Positions 52,179 to 60,581 of a DNA stretch of 64,000 nt are shown here, one piece after another. The stretch comes from RPQJ01 sp963748985 (GTDB lineage Bacteria > Pseudomonadota > Gammaproteobacteria > Steroidobacterales > Steroidobacteraceae). Each line of letters opens with the position of its first letter. Within the stretch, counting starts at the first letter, position 1. The notes beneath the pieces are model-generated. The model had not been told where the DNA came from. It made no database searches and saw only the letters and a list, made by a program, of their open reading frames with translations. Made by a program: the position numbers and the translations under genes. The DNA lies in NCBI GenBank assembly GCA_963748985.1, contig CAVVKQ010000001.1:62001-126000 (forward strand). Reading direction: 5' to 3'.

Positions 52179-53746
52179 GCTACGACCACCGTGCGCGACT
52201 GCTCGCGCTGATACTGCGCGAGGTAATAGAACGACGCGATGGCCTTGCCCGTGGAACCAGAGCCCTTCCAGCCGCCGAACGGCTGGTAGCCTGGCCACGC
52301 GCCGGTCGTGGCACCCTGGCGCCGGTTCGCATAGGTGACGCCAGCTTCGATGTTCTCGTGAAACCACGGTACTTCGTCCGCATCGCCGTAGAAGCCCGCC
52401 GTGAGCCCGAGATTGGTATCGTTCGCGAGCCGCATGGCCTCTTCGCGATTCTCGACCCGATGCAGCATGAGGATAGGCAGGAACATCTCGTGCCGCCACA
52501 GCGGATGCGCGAGCGGTGCCTCGGCGAGCACGGGTTGGACGTAATGACCGCGCGCGAGTCCTGCCGCATCCAGCGTGCCAGCACCCGTGATCAGCGTGGC
52601 TCCGCCGATGTGGAGTTCGTGCAGGTAGCGCGCGTGATTCGCCATTGCGTTCGCATTGATGACCGGGCCCAGCCAGTTCTCGCGGCAGCAGGGATCGCCG
52701 ATATGGATCGCGTCGATCTGCTCGCGCATGTCTGCAATCAATTCATCGGCCACCGCATGGTCGACATACAGGCGCGACAGGGCGGAGCACTTCTGGCCCC
52801 CCATGCCGTAGGCCGAGCGGACGATGCCGGCGGCGGCATCGCCGAGATTGGCTCGCGCCGTGACGATGCAGGGATTCTTGCCGCCCATCTCGGCAATGCA
52901 CGGACGTGGCCAGGGTCCCGATGCCATGCGCTGCAGCAGCTGGGTGCCGACGGCAACGGAACCAGTGAACGTGATGCCGGCCGTTGCGGGATGTGCTGAC
53001 AGGGCTTCGCCAACCTCGCGACCCGATCCCGAGAGGTACTGAAACACGCCGGGTGGCAGACCCGCATCACGGATGCAGTCCGCGAGCAAACGCCCCGCCC
53101 AGGGTGTATCCGTCGCGCCTTTGACGACGACGGTGTTGCCGGTGACGAGTGCAGCGGCCGTCGGGCCGCCAGCGAGCGCGAGCGGAAAATTGAAGGGCGC
53201 AATGACTACCCACGCGCCATACGGGCGCATGACGCTGCGGTTGCGCGAGACGACGTTCGGCAACGGGTCGTTCGGTAACTCGTGCTCGTAGCTGCCGTGC
53301 TGCTCGAAGTCGTCGGCGTAGTGCCGAAAGAAGTCGACTGTCTCCTGCGCCTCGCCGAGCGCCTCCATCCGGTTCTTGCCGACTTCGAGGGCGAGTGCGG
53401 CTGCAATTTCGTAGACGCGCGCCGCCATGACGTCGGCGACACGGCGCAACAGGCGAACACGCTCGCTGCCTGGTGTCGCGCGCCACGCCGGGAACGCCTT
53501 GTACGCGGCGTCCATGGCAGCGTACGCGTCCTGCTCAGTCGCCAACGCGAACTCACCGAGCTGGATGTCGCTGTCGATCGGGCTGCTGCGCGGAACGTAG
53601 TGCTCGGCGGGCGTGTCTCCACCATGCAGGAACAGCGGGTGACGGCCGCCGAGCGTTGAACGCACGGTAACCAGGGCTGCATCGAAGCGCTCGTGCATCT
53701 CCGGTGGCGGGTCGAACATCGTGGCGTAGGTGAGGCGGAAGCTCAT
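52175..53746 (-). CDS. NAD(P)+-dependent aldehyde dehydrogenase, P5C/glutarate-semialdehyde type
   Basis: 523 residues from ATG 53746. Cofactor and catalytic motifs: VIAPFNFPLALAGGPTAAAL, TFTGSVAVGTQ, general-base Glu in CIAEMGGKNPCIV (about 280) and nucleophile Cys in GMGGQKCSALSRLY (about 318), then NRRQGATTGAWPGYQPFGGW near the C-terminus. The length and the N-terminal extension resemble the 1-pyrroline-5-carboxylate dehydrogenase branch. It oxidises a semialdehyde, probably the product of one of the two aminotransferases, to an acid that the CoA-transferase then activates. Confidence 0.92.
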   Translation of the reverse strand: MSFRLTYATMFDPPPEMHERFDAALVTVRSTLGGRHPLFLHGGDTPAEHYVPRSSPIDSDIQLGEFALATEQDAYAAMDAAYKAFPAWRATPGSERVRLLRRVADVMAARVYEIAAALALEVGKNRMEALGEAQETVDFFRHYADDFEQHGSYEHELPNDPLPNVVSRNRSVMRPYGAWVVIAPFNFPLALAGGPTAAALVTGNTVVVKGATDTPWAGRLLADCIRDAGLPPGVFQYLSGSGREVGEALSAHPATAGITFTGSVAVGTQLLQRMASGPWPRPCIAEMGGKNPCIVTARANLGDAAAGIVRSAYGMGGQKCSALSRLYVDHAVADELIADMREQIDAIHIGDPCCRENWLGPVINANAMANHARYLHELHIGGATLITGAGTLDAAGLARGHYVQPVLAEAPLAHPLWRHEMFLPILMLHRVENREEAMRLANDTNLGLTAGFYGDADEVPWFHENIEAGVTYANRRQGATTGAWPGYQPFGGWKGSGSTGKAIASFYYLAQYQREQSRTVVVA

Positions 53747-53768
53747 GGCAGGCTCGATTCGATGGAGT

Positions 53769-55082
53769 TCAGGCGGGAAAGAAGCGCGCCAGCAGGCGAT
53801 CCAGCAGCGCCAGCGCATTGGCGAGGTCGTGCTCGTCGATGACGAGCGGCGGTGCGACCAGGATCAGGTTGCCGCGCGCACCGAAAGACACACCCTCGTC
53901 GAGTGCAGCCTGCAGCAACGCAGCCAGCGGCGGCGGCGTCTGGGGCCAGGGTGCCAACGGTTCGCGCGTATCGCGATCAGCGACGAGTTCGAGCACGGCG
54001 AACAGTCCGTGCCCGCCGCGCACGTCACCGATGACCGAATGCCGATCGGCCAGCCGTCGAAGTTCGCGCTCCAGTCCTGCGCCGAGTTGGCGCGAGCGCT
54101 CGATCAGTCCCTCGTCGCGGTAGGCGTCGATGGCAGCCACGCCCGCGGCGCAGGACAACGGATGCCCGCAGTACGTCAGGCCGGTGACGAGCACCTGGTT
54201 GGCGAGTCGTTCGGCAATTTCACGGGATATCACCACGGCGCCCAGGGGCATCATCGCGCCCGTGAGGCCTTTTGCGAGCGTGATGGCGTCCGGCCGGCCG
54301 GCATCGCCGTAGCGCTGCCAGGCGAACCATTCACCGCAACGGCCGAAGCCGCTCATGACTTCGTCGGCGATCAACGGAATGCCGCGCTGCCGCGTGATGC
54401 GGCGCACGGCCGGCCAGTAACTGTCCGGCGCGACTATGCCGTTGGATCCTGCATTCGGTTCCACGATCACGGCGGCGATACGATCGGCGCCGAAGAGATC
54501 GATACGCCGCCCGATTGCATCCGCCGCCAGCTCGCCGCATGCCGCCGCGTCCCCGCTGCCGAAAGGACAGCGGTAGGCATAGGGTGGTTCGACGTGCGTG
54601 ACACCCATCGCGTCGGGGTCGACCATGGCGCGCGTTCGAGTGTCGCCGGAAAGGGCCATCGCCAGGTGCGTCGAGCCATGATACGAACGATCGCGCGCCA
54701 CCACGACGCCCTTCGGCTTGCCGAACGCCTGCCGCACGATCTTGACGGCGTGCTCGTTGGCGTCGGCGCCACCCAGCGTGAAAAACACGCGACCGCCCTC
54801 GAATCCACTCAGTTCGAGCAGGCGCGCTGCCAGGTCGGCGCGCGGCTTGGCGCCCCAGGCGTTCGTCACGAAACACAGTTGCTCCGCCTGCGCGCGGATC
54901 GCCGCAACGACGCGCGGATGCTGGTGCCCGAGATTGCTGCACTCCGCGAGGCTGCTCATGTCGAGCACGCGACGCCCATCCTCCAGATGCAGCCAGGCGC
55001 CGGCGCCACCCACGACAGTCGGCGCGTTCCAGGCGGACTGCGCGCACCAGCTGTGCAGGACGGTATCGCGCTCCGCAGTCAT
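53769..55082 (-). CDS. Class III PLP-dependent aminotransferase
   Basis: 437 residues, ATG 55082. GADANEHAVKIVRQAFGKPK, DRSYHGSTHLAMALSGDTR, LIADEVMSGFGRCGEWFAWQ and the PLP Lys in TLAKGLTGAMMPLGAVVI (about 271), then TYCGHPLSCAAGVA. The form is closest to omega-amino acid:pyruvate or beta-alanine type transaminases. It is a second, different class III enzyme from the one at 49193-50518, suggesting either two substrates or sequential transaminations, as in diamine or lysine breakdown. Gap to the dehydrogenase gene is 22 bp. Confidence 0.9.
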   Translation of the reverse strand: MTAERDTVLHSWCAQSAWNAPTVVGGAGAWLHLEDGRRVLDMSSLAECSNLGHQHPRVVAAIRAQAEQLCFVTNAWGAKPRADLAARLLELSGFEGGRVFFTLGGADANEHAVKIVRQAFGKPKGVVVARDRSYHGSTHLAMALSGDTRTRAMVDPDAMGVTHVEPPYAYRCPFGSGDAAACGELAADAIGRRIDLFGADRIAAVIVEPNAGSNGIVAPDSYWPAVRRITRQRGIPLIADEVMSGFGRCGEWFAWQRYGDAGRPDAITLAKGLTGAMMPLGAVVISREIAERLANQVLVTGLTYCGHPLSCAAGVAAIDAYRDEGLIERSRQLGAGLERELRRLADRHSVIGDVRGGHGLFAVLELVADRDTREPLAPWPQTPPPLAALLQAALDEGVSFGARGNLILVAPPLVIDEHDLANALALLDRLLARFFPA

Positions 55083-55104
55083 GCAACCCCAGCAGTGGAG
55101 GAGA

Positions 55105-56745
55105 TCATGGATTGTGCGCCCCGCAGCGCTTGATCTGCTCGAGCAAGGCGTTGGGTGACAGCGGCCGGCCGAGCAGGTCCTGGAGCAACCCCTTGGTGTC
55201 GCGTTCAGAACCGTACCGCAGCAGCTGCCCGCTCAACCAGCCGTACCAGCGCGGATTGCCGGTATCGAACGGCCCGATCTCCGCTGCGGTGCGCGCACGC
55301 ATCTCCGCCGTCAGCAGGGCACCGAGCCCGTAATTGACCATGTAGCCCGGATTGCCTGCGAGCTGCACGCGCATTGCCCACCATGGGATCTCCGGATGCG
55401 GGACCACGCGCAGGTACTCATGAGTGATGTCGGTCCACACTGCATTGGGGTCCAGGGCAGGGTCGCGCAGCATGCGCAGTTCGAACAATGACCAGGCCAC
55501 ATCAAGCATCACGTTGGCAAACAAGGCGCGCATCGACGCGGCTTCCCCTACAGCAGTTCCCAGGTAGCGTTGCTGCCAGGCCGGTTCGTGCACGCTCCAC
55601 GAGGGGACGTCGGCGAACGCTTCTGTAAATAGTGTGTCGGGCCAGTCCATGAAGGCGGGTCGTGTGTGTATCGCGCTCACGTGCACGGCATGACCGTTCT
55701 CGTGCACCAGTTCGTTGAGCGAGAACAGGCCGCCGACCGGGTACGTTCCGAGCACTCGCGCAATGGGGCGATGCCATTTCTCCTGCACCGTGCGGCCGCG
55801 CACGAGGAAGTCGGAGTAGGCGAGCGGCGATTTGTCCGGGCGCGATTCGAGATCGAACACCACGCCAAGTTGCGTGAGGTCCGCCCCAAGGTCGCTGTAG
55901 AAACGCTGATTCACTGGCAACAGCGCATCAGCGGGAATGCGTGCCTGCAGCTCGCGGTTGGCCGCACCGTTGACATAACGGAAGTCCCACGGCTCGATGG
56001 GATCGGCCGGGTTCGCGTCGCGCCAGGCTGCGAGCACCTGCACCAGCCAATGTTCGACATCCGTCGCTGTGACGCCGAGGGCGCGGGCCGCAGCGTCGAT
56101 TTCCGAGCCACTCTTGCGCGCGTCGGCGGCGGCCATTGCGATCATGCGCCGATACGGGCTGTCGGCTTCGCCGCGGCCGTTGAGCGCCGTCCAGAGCGGC
56201 ACGAAGGCTGCGAACAGGGCTTGCCGTTTCGCGCGGTCCTCGACGACGTGCAGCAACTGCAACGCGCTGCCGCGATCGATCGTGCCGCCGTCGTACTGCA
56301 GGCGATTGCCGTGCTCGACGTAGCAGCTGACCAGAGCTGCGCGCAGCGAGGAGTAGTCGAGGTCGCGGCGCTGTGCATCGGCGCACGCGCGGACCTGAAC
56401 TCCCGCGGTGGTGTCGTCGGCTGCCAGTTCCGTCACCGATCTGCGCATCGATGCAACGGCGTCACGGTCAGCAGCGTCGAGTTTGGCGGGCTCGATACGC
56501 GACATGGCCTCGTCGAGCTGCGTGCGCTGTGCGTCGAGCCGCGTCGTCCACGCGGCGAGGTCCTTGCCGCCAAACGACCTGGCACCGCCGGATTCGATAA
56601 AGCCGATGGCACCCACGGCATCGAGGTAGTCGAGGAAAGCAGATTCAGCCGTCGCAACGGTTACGTTCGGAGGAGTGTCTGCCGGTGCCGCAGCAAAGGC
56701 GGCCCCGAGAACGAGAAAAACAAAGGCCCTGCCGAGTATCTGCAT
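55105..56745 (-). CDS. Secreted M3/M2-like zinc metallopeptidase
   Basis: 546 residues from ATG 56745, which starts a signal peptide (MQILGRAFVFLVLGAAFAAA); the longer frame before it is non-coding in character. The zinc motif ELVHENGHAVH (HExxH, about 346) is followed about 24 residues later by the Glu in LFTEAFADVPSW, a gluzincin layout like M2/M3 oligopeptidases. It probably cleaves peptides in the periplasm. It precedes the first aminotransferase gene by 22 bp and probably heads the catabolic operon, feeding amino acids to it. Confidence 0.85.
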   Translation of the reverse strand: MQILGRAFVFLVLGAAFAAAPADTPPNVTVATAESAFLDYLDAVGAIGFIESGGARSFGGKDLAAWTTRLDAQRTQLDEAMSRIEPAKLDAADRDAVASMRRSVTELAADDTTAGVQVRACADAQRRDLDYSSLRAALVSCYVEHGNRLQYDGGTIDRGSALQLLHVVEDRAKRQALFAAFVPLWTALNGRGEADSPYRRMIAMAAADARKSGSEIDAAARALGVTATDVEHWLVQVLAAWRDANPADPIEPWDFRYVNGAANRELQARIPADALLPVNQRFYSDLGADLTQLGVVFDLESRPDKSPLAYSDFLVRGRTVQEKWHRPIARVLGTYPVGGLFSLNELVHENGHAVHVSAIHTRPAFMDWPDTLFTEAFADVPSWSVHEPAWQQRYLGTAVGEAASMRALFANVMLDVAWSLFELRMLRDPALDPNAVWTDITHEYLRVVPHPEIPWWAMRVQLAGNPGYMVNYGLGALLTAEMRARTAAEIGPFDTGNPRWYGWLSGQLLRYGSERDTKGLLQDLLGRPLSPNALLEQIKRCGAHNP

Positions 56746-56815
56746 GACCGAATCATAGCCATGCGACCCGCGAAGAGCGATCCCGGATCGCCCTCGGGAA
56801 GCTCTGCACACCGAT

Positions 56816-57673
56816 TCAGCGTGACAGAACCGCGAGCACCAGCAGGGCGGCCCCGATGCCGACGAGCACCGCAAGCATCCGGCCCCAGCGACCTGGCGCG
56901 GCCAGCGGTTGCGAGGAAACCGGAGCCACAGGGGCCTTGGCCTCGATCCCGGCGGGGAAGAAACGCGCCTGCACGACGGGAATGGGGTTGCGCCCCGAGC
57001 TGCGAATGCGAACGATGTGGGCGCTGTAGTGGCTCCCCGGCTGCAGGAGCGAACCGAACTGCCGGGCCTCGGCAGCAGGCACGAATCCGATCTGGGCGCC
57101 GCCAGGGAGCCGCACTGCAATAGCTTCGTCAGAATGTGAGCCGGACGAGGCAAGTTCGAGCGTCACTGCCAGGCCAGCAGACGCGTGCTGCTCGATCAAC
57201 GCCGGCCGACCGTCCTGCCGCACGCCGGCCACCATGAACGTGACGTCCAGGATGGGTGAGGGATTGGTCTGAGCCGCCCCGGCGACAGCAGCCGCCACTG
57301 TGGAGGCAGGCGCACGCGCCGACAGGTCGGATGATTCCGCATGCCGGCGGGCCGCGTGCGCCTGCTGCCGTGCCTCGAAAGGCAGCACCGCTTCGACCGC
57401 GCGATAGACTTCCCCGTACTCCTCCGGCGTAATCCTGCCGTCGGCGAGCACTTGTTCGATGACGCCACGCAGGAATCGCGCGGCCTGCATTTCGGCCGCT
57501 GCGGCATCACCGAGCCATTGCCGCAGCCCCGCGATCTCTTCCGGTGCGAGCCGGCCGTCGGCCGTCACGGTCTGGCATAGCGACAGCAGTTCCGCGCCGA
57601 GCTCGGTCGCGAGTTGCGGCCTGGTCAACGCGAACTGGCGCGTGAGGTACGTCGGCAGCCCGGTCTCGGTCAT
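56816..57673 (-). CDS. TerB-like/HIRAN-like protein with C-terminal membrane anchor
   Basis: 285 residues. Residues 1-105 are helical with two TerB-like acidic motifs (CQTVTADGRLAPEEIAGLRQ and EQVLADGRITPEEYGEVYRA). Residues about 140-240 match the HIRAN pattern: FMVAGVRQDGRP, DEAIAVRLPGGAQIGFVPAA, AHIVRIRSSGRNP. A single helix (MLAVLVGIGAALLVLAVL) ends the protein. HIRAN domains bind DNA ends or nucleotides in known proteins, so a membrane-anchored version is unexpected. Domain calls are from pattern recognition only. Confidence 0.7.
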   Translation of the reverse strand: MTETGLPTYLTRQFALTRPQLATELGAELLSLCQTVTADGRLAPEEIAGLRQWLGDAAAAEMQAARFLRGVIEQVLADGRITPEEYGEVYRAVEAVLPFEARQQAHAARRHAESSDLSARAPASTVAAAVAGAAQTNPSPILDVTFMVAGVRQDGRPALIEQHASAGLAVTLELASSGSHSDEAIAVRLPGGAQIGFVPAAEARQFGSLLQPGSHYSAHIVRIRSSGRNPIPVVQARFFPAGIEAKAPVAPVSSQPLAAPGRWGRMLAVLVGIGAALLVLAVLSR

Positions 57674-57734
57674 GCAGGCACCTCGCCTGGTATTGCGACG
57701 ATCGGCGTTGCTCGCGTCATGCCTGTTCCCCCGG

Positions 57735-58709
57735 TCAGCGCCGAACCTTGATCTGCAATTCGTTGCGACGGTAATCGATCACCAGTGTATCGAGCGCGCC
57801 GAGAACGTCCATGCCGATGATCAGCGCCGGCTTCGATTGCAGTTGCCAATGCTCGAAGATGTGCAGGTCGCTGAACATGATTTCCGCGTTCCTCACCAGC
57901 AGATCGCCGGCAACGATGCTCGGAATCCGTACCCGTACTGCCTGCTGGACATCTTCGGTGACGCCAATGATCGCATCGTCGTACGGGTCCTGCGCGCCGC
58001 GCCGGCGGGCAAGGGCTTCGCGCAGTGCCAGGTTGCCGACAGTCACCTGCGCGCCCGAATCGATCACGGCAGTGGTGCGAACCGGCCCGACCATGGCCTC
58101 GACGCGCAGGCCGCGGTTCGCGCCATACTTGAACGGCACCGTCGAGAATCCGGCAGGAGCGGCAGCGGAGTGTGAGCGAATGATGCTGATCCGGTCCTTG
58201 AGGAACTCGATGTGGATGCGCATGTTCTTCATGCCTTCCCCGCCGAGCACGCCTTCGGCACCACCAAAGGCGTCGGCGACGACAGGCAGGGTCGCGTTCT
58301 CGATCACCAGTTCGCCGAACTCCAGGGTGTCGGCCAGAACGGCCGGCACGATGGCCGAGCCAGTCACGCCGCGCAGTCTCACCGGCTTGGTGCGCACCGG
58401 CAGACCTGCATCGTCGACCACTCGCTGGATGACCGCCGAGCGGGTGGCGCCGGTGTCCAGCACCAGCCGGTAGGGCCCCTTGCCGTTGATCAGGACGGGA
58501 GCCCAGATGCGGCCGATCCGGTCGCGCGTCGTGGGCGCCACGTAACGCGGTTCGGGTGCACTGACGACGACTTCTTCGACGCGCTGGGGTTCGGGTATCT
58601 CGGACTGGGCCAGTGCATGGGACGAGGCCAGGGGGGTGACTACGACCCACGCGGCGAAGACAAGCGTGGGCGCAACACACTGCCAGAAGGCGCGGAACGT
58701 GACGGCCAT
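57735..58709 (-). CDS. Retropepsin-like aspartic protease with two active-site motifs in one chain
   Basis: 324 residues with a signal peptide (LVFAAWVVVTPLASSHALAQ). Two retropepsin repeats each carry a D-T/S-G motif: LVLDTGATRSAV (Asp near 84) and AVIDSGAQVTVGN (Asp near 215), so one chain may form the two-Asp site that retroviral proteases build as dimers. The family is common in proteobacteria and mostly uncharacterised. It is 61 bp downstream of the TerB/HIRAN gene start, in the same direction. Confidence 0.85.
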   Translation of the reverse strand: MAVTFRAFWQCVAPTLVFAAWVVVTPLASSHALAQSEIPEPQRVEEVVVSAPEPRYVAPTTRDRIGRIWAPVLINGKGPYRLVLDTGATRSAVIQRVVDDAGLPVRTKPVRLRGVTGSAIVPAVLADTLEFGELVIENATLPVVADAFGGAEGVLGGEGMKNMRIHIEFLKDRISIIRSHSAAAPAGFSTVPFKYGANRGLRVEAMVGPVRTTAVIDSGAQVTVGNLALREALARRRGAQDPYDDAIIGVTEDVQQAVRVRIPSIVAGDLLVRNAEIMFSDLHIFEHWQLQSKPALIIGMDVLGALDTLVIDYRRNELQIKVRR

Positions 58710-58799
58710 GCCAAGGCTATAGCACCTGGCGGGGTTGCTGCGAGCAGGTTCCGCCGCTTTGCGTTAGTATTTCCGGGCGTTGCAACGGAGCGAGTCGTC

Positions 58800-59111
58800 C
58801 TGAGTCCTTCCCGTCGCCATTGGCTGATCGCCTTCGCGCTGATTGCGTTCCTGTTCGCGCAATCGGCGGCGTTGCTGCATGAATTCAGCCATGCCGCCAG
58901 CGGGCCCGACCAGCAACTCCCCGCCGGCGAGCGTACGACCCTCTGCAAGGAATGCGTTTCACACGCGCCGCTGCTGGCCATGGCCGGCGGTGCCGCGGTG
59001 GTCTTCTTCCTGGCTCTCCAGGTCTCGGGCACGCTGCGACCCTGTCGCTTCGAAGCCCCGGTCTTGCGCGGCGCGCGCCGCGCCTATCCCGCCCGCGCTC
59101 CTCCCCGCTGA
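58800..59111 (+). CDS. Small His/Cys membrane protein (DUF2946-like), start uncertain
   Basis: About 103 residues if CTG 58800 is used; no ATG, GTG or TTG lies close in frame, and GGAG is at 58786-58789. Basic start (SPSRRHW), a first helix (LIAFALIAFLFAQSAALLHE), then LLHEFSHAASG, LCKECVSHAP, and a second helix (LLAMAGGAAVVFFLALQVSG) with an Arg-rich tail. The HxxxH, CxxC and His pattern is typical of small proteins next to metal uptake genes. The frame stays open upstream to 58212 but is antisense to the retropepsin gene. It leads into the outer-membrane barrel and zinc transporter genes. Confidence 0.65.
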   Translation: MSPSRRHWLIAFALIAFLFAQSAALLHEFSHAASGPDQQLPAGERTTLCKECVSHAPLLAMAGGAAVVFFLALQVSGTLRPCRFEAPVLRGARRAYPARAPPR

Positions 59112-59113
59112 AC

Positions 59114-59152
59114 GATCGATTCGCTCGATCACGCCGGCCGCTATACGGCCGG
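59114..59152. repeat. Two adjacent hairpins before the outer-membrane barrel gene
   Basis: GATCGA/TCGATC with loop TTCGC (59114-59130) and CCGGCCG/CGGCCGG with loop CTATA (59134-59152). They fill the gap between the small His/Cys protein and the barrel gene. No T-run follows, so they may be mRNA processing or attenuation structures rather than terminators. Confidence 0.45.
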
Positions 59153-59180
59153 TCGGCCTTCGTTCAACGAGGATCATCCA

Positions 59181-60572
59181 ATGGGATACTTTTCCCGAAT
59201 CATTGGGCCCGTGGCCATCGCCGCCATGGTCGTCCCTGTCACCGCTCAGGCCACCGACGACGTCGGCGCGCTTCGTGCCGAGATTGCCGCACTCAAGGCC
59301 GAGTACGCGCAGCGTGTAACCGCGCTCGAAACCCGCATCGATCAGTTGGAGACGACTGCGACGGTGGCAGCCACCGCAGCGGCACCAGTTGAAATTCCGC
59401 CTCCGGCGCCTTCGGCACCAGCCCCCAAGACTTCGGCGTTCAATCCTGCGATCTCGGTGATCCTGACCGGCAACTACGCCGACCTGTCGCAGGATCCGGG
59501 CGACTTCAATTTCGCCGGCTTCATGCCGAGCGGAGGCGAGATCGGACCGGGCGATCGCAGCTTCAACCTCGGCGAATCCGAGATCACGTTCGCAGCCAGC
59601 GTCGATCCGTACTTCACCGCCGCGCTGACGATGGCGTTGTCAGCCGAGGGCGAGATCGGCGTCGAAGAGGCCTTCGCTCGCACGACGTCGTTGCCGGCAG
59701 GGCTCTCGGTGAAGGGCGGGCGTTTCTTCTCCGGCTTCGGTTACCTCAATGAAATCCACGCACACGCGTGGGATTTCGTCGACCAGCCGCTCGTTTACCA
59801 GGCCTTCTATGGCGGGCAGTACGGCCAGGACGGCGTGCAGGTGAAGTGGCTCGCGCCGACCGACCTCTTCCTCGAGTTCGGCGCCGAGACGGGCAATGGC
59901 GGTGAATTCCCGGGCACGCGACTGAGTCGCAACGGCCTGAACGGCGCGACCTTGTTCACGCACGTTGGTGGCGATCTTGGCGACTCCATAGGGTGGCGCG
60001 CCGGATTGTCGTGGATGGACATGAACGCCGAGGACCGTGCCTACGAGGACGTCGACAGCCTTGGCAATGCCGTCCTGAACTCGTTCACTGGCAGTTCCGA
60101 GACGTGGATCGTCGATGCGACTTTCAAATGGACGCCGGCGTCCAGCACCCGCCGGCAGGCCTTCAAGCTGCAGGCGGAATTCATGCGTCGCACCGAAGAC
60201 GGGTCGCTCGCCTACGACGTCGAAGGCGCGGGCCTCAGCGATTCATACCGCAGCGAGCAGGACGGCTGGTACGTGCAAGGCGTGTATCAGTTCAATCCGC
60301 GCTGGCGCTTCGGCCTGCGTTACGACGAACTCGACTCGGGTTCGACTCGCATCGGCCTTGTCCAGGGCGGCGACTTGCTGGCAAGCGATTTCCCACTGCT
60401 GCTGCCCGCCTCACCGAGCCGCATCACGACGATGATCGACTTCAGCCCGAGCGAGTTCTCGCGCTTGCGCGCGCAGTACGCGTGGGACGACTCACGCGAT
60501 GCCGACACCGACCGGCAGCTGCTACTGCAGTACATCTACGCTCTCGGCGCCCACGGCGTGCACAAGTTCTAG
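59181..60572 (+). CDS. Outer-membrane beta-barrel protein with N-terminal coiled coil, linked to metal uptake
   Basis: 463 residues. Signal peptide (cleavage near VTAQAT), a coiled coil (ALRAEIAALKAEYAQRVTAL), a Pro/Ala linker, then a barrel (from about 95) with alternating aromatic strands, for example FDLESR-free segments such as DGWYVQGVYQFNPRWRFGLR, ending GAHGVHKF. A coiled coil plus barrel recalls trimeric OprP/OprO-like porins. It lies 9 bp upstream of the metal-binding protein gene, so it is probably the outer-membrane entry for the same metal. No TonB box or plug domain is present. Confidence 0.8.
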   Translation: MGYFSRIIGPVAIAAMVVPVTAQATDDVGALRAEIAALKAEYAQRVTALETRIDQLETTATVAATAAAPVEIPPPAPSAPAPKTSAFNPAISVILTGNYADLSQDPGDFNFAGFMPSGGEIGPGDRSFNLGESEITFAASVDPYFTAALTMALSAEGEIGVEEAFARTTSLPAGLSVKGGRFFSGFGYLNEIHAHAWDFVDQPLVYQAFYGGQYGQDGVQVKWLAPTDLFLEFGAETGNGGEFPGTRLSRNGLNGATLFTHVGGDLGDSIGWRAGLSWMDMNAEDRAYEDVDSLGNAVLNSFTGSSETWIVDATFKWTPASSTRRQAFKLQAEFMRRTEDGSLAYDVEGAGLSDSYRSEQDGWYVQGVYQFNPRWRFGLRYDELDSGSTRIGLVQGGDLLASDFPLLLPASPSRITTMIDFSPSEFSRLRAQYAWDDSRDADTDRQLLLQYIYALGAHGVHKF

Positions 60573-60581
60573 GAGACCGGC

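Noticed and set aside
56746..57153. Long N-terminal extension of the M3-like peptidase frame
   Set aside because: It overlaps the HIRAN-like gene and has Cys/Ser/Arg-rich junk composition; ATG 56745 starts a signal peptide.
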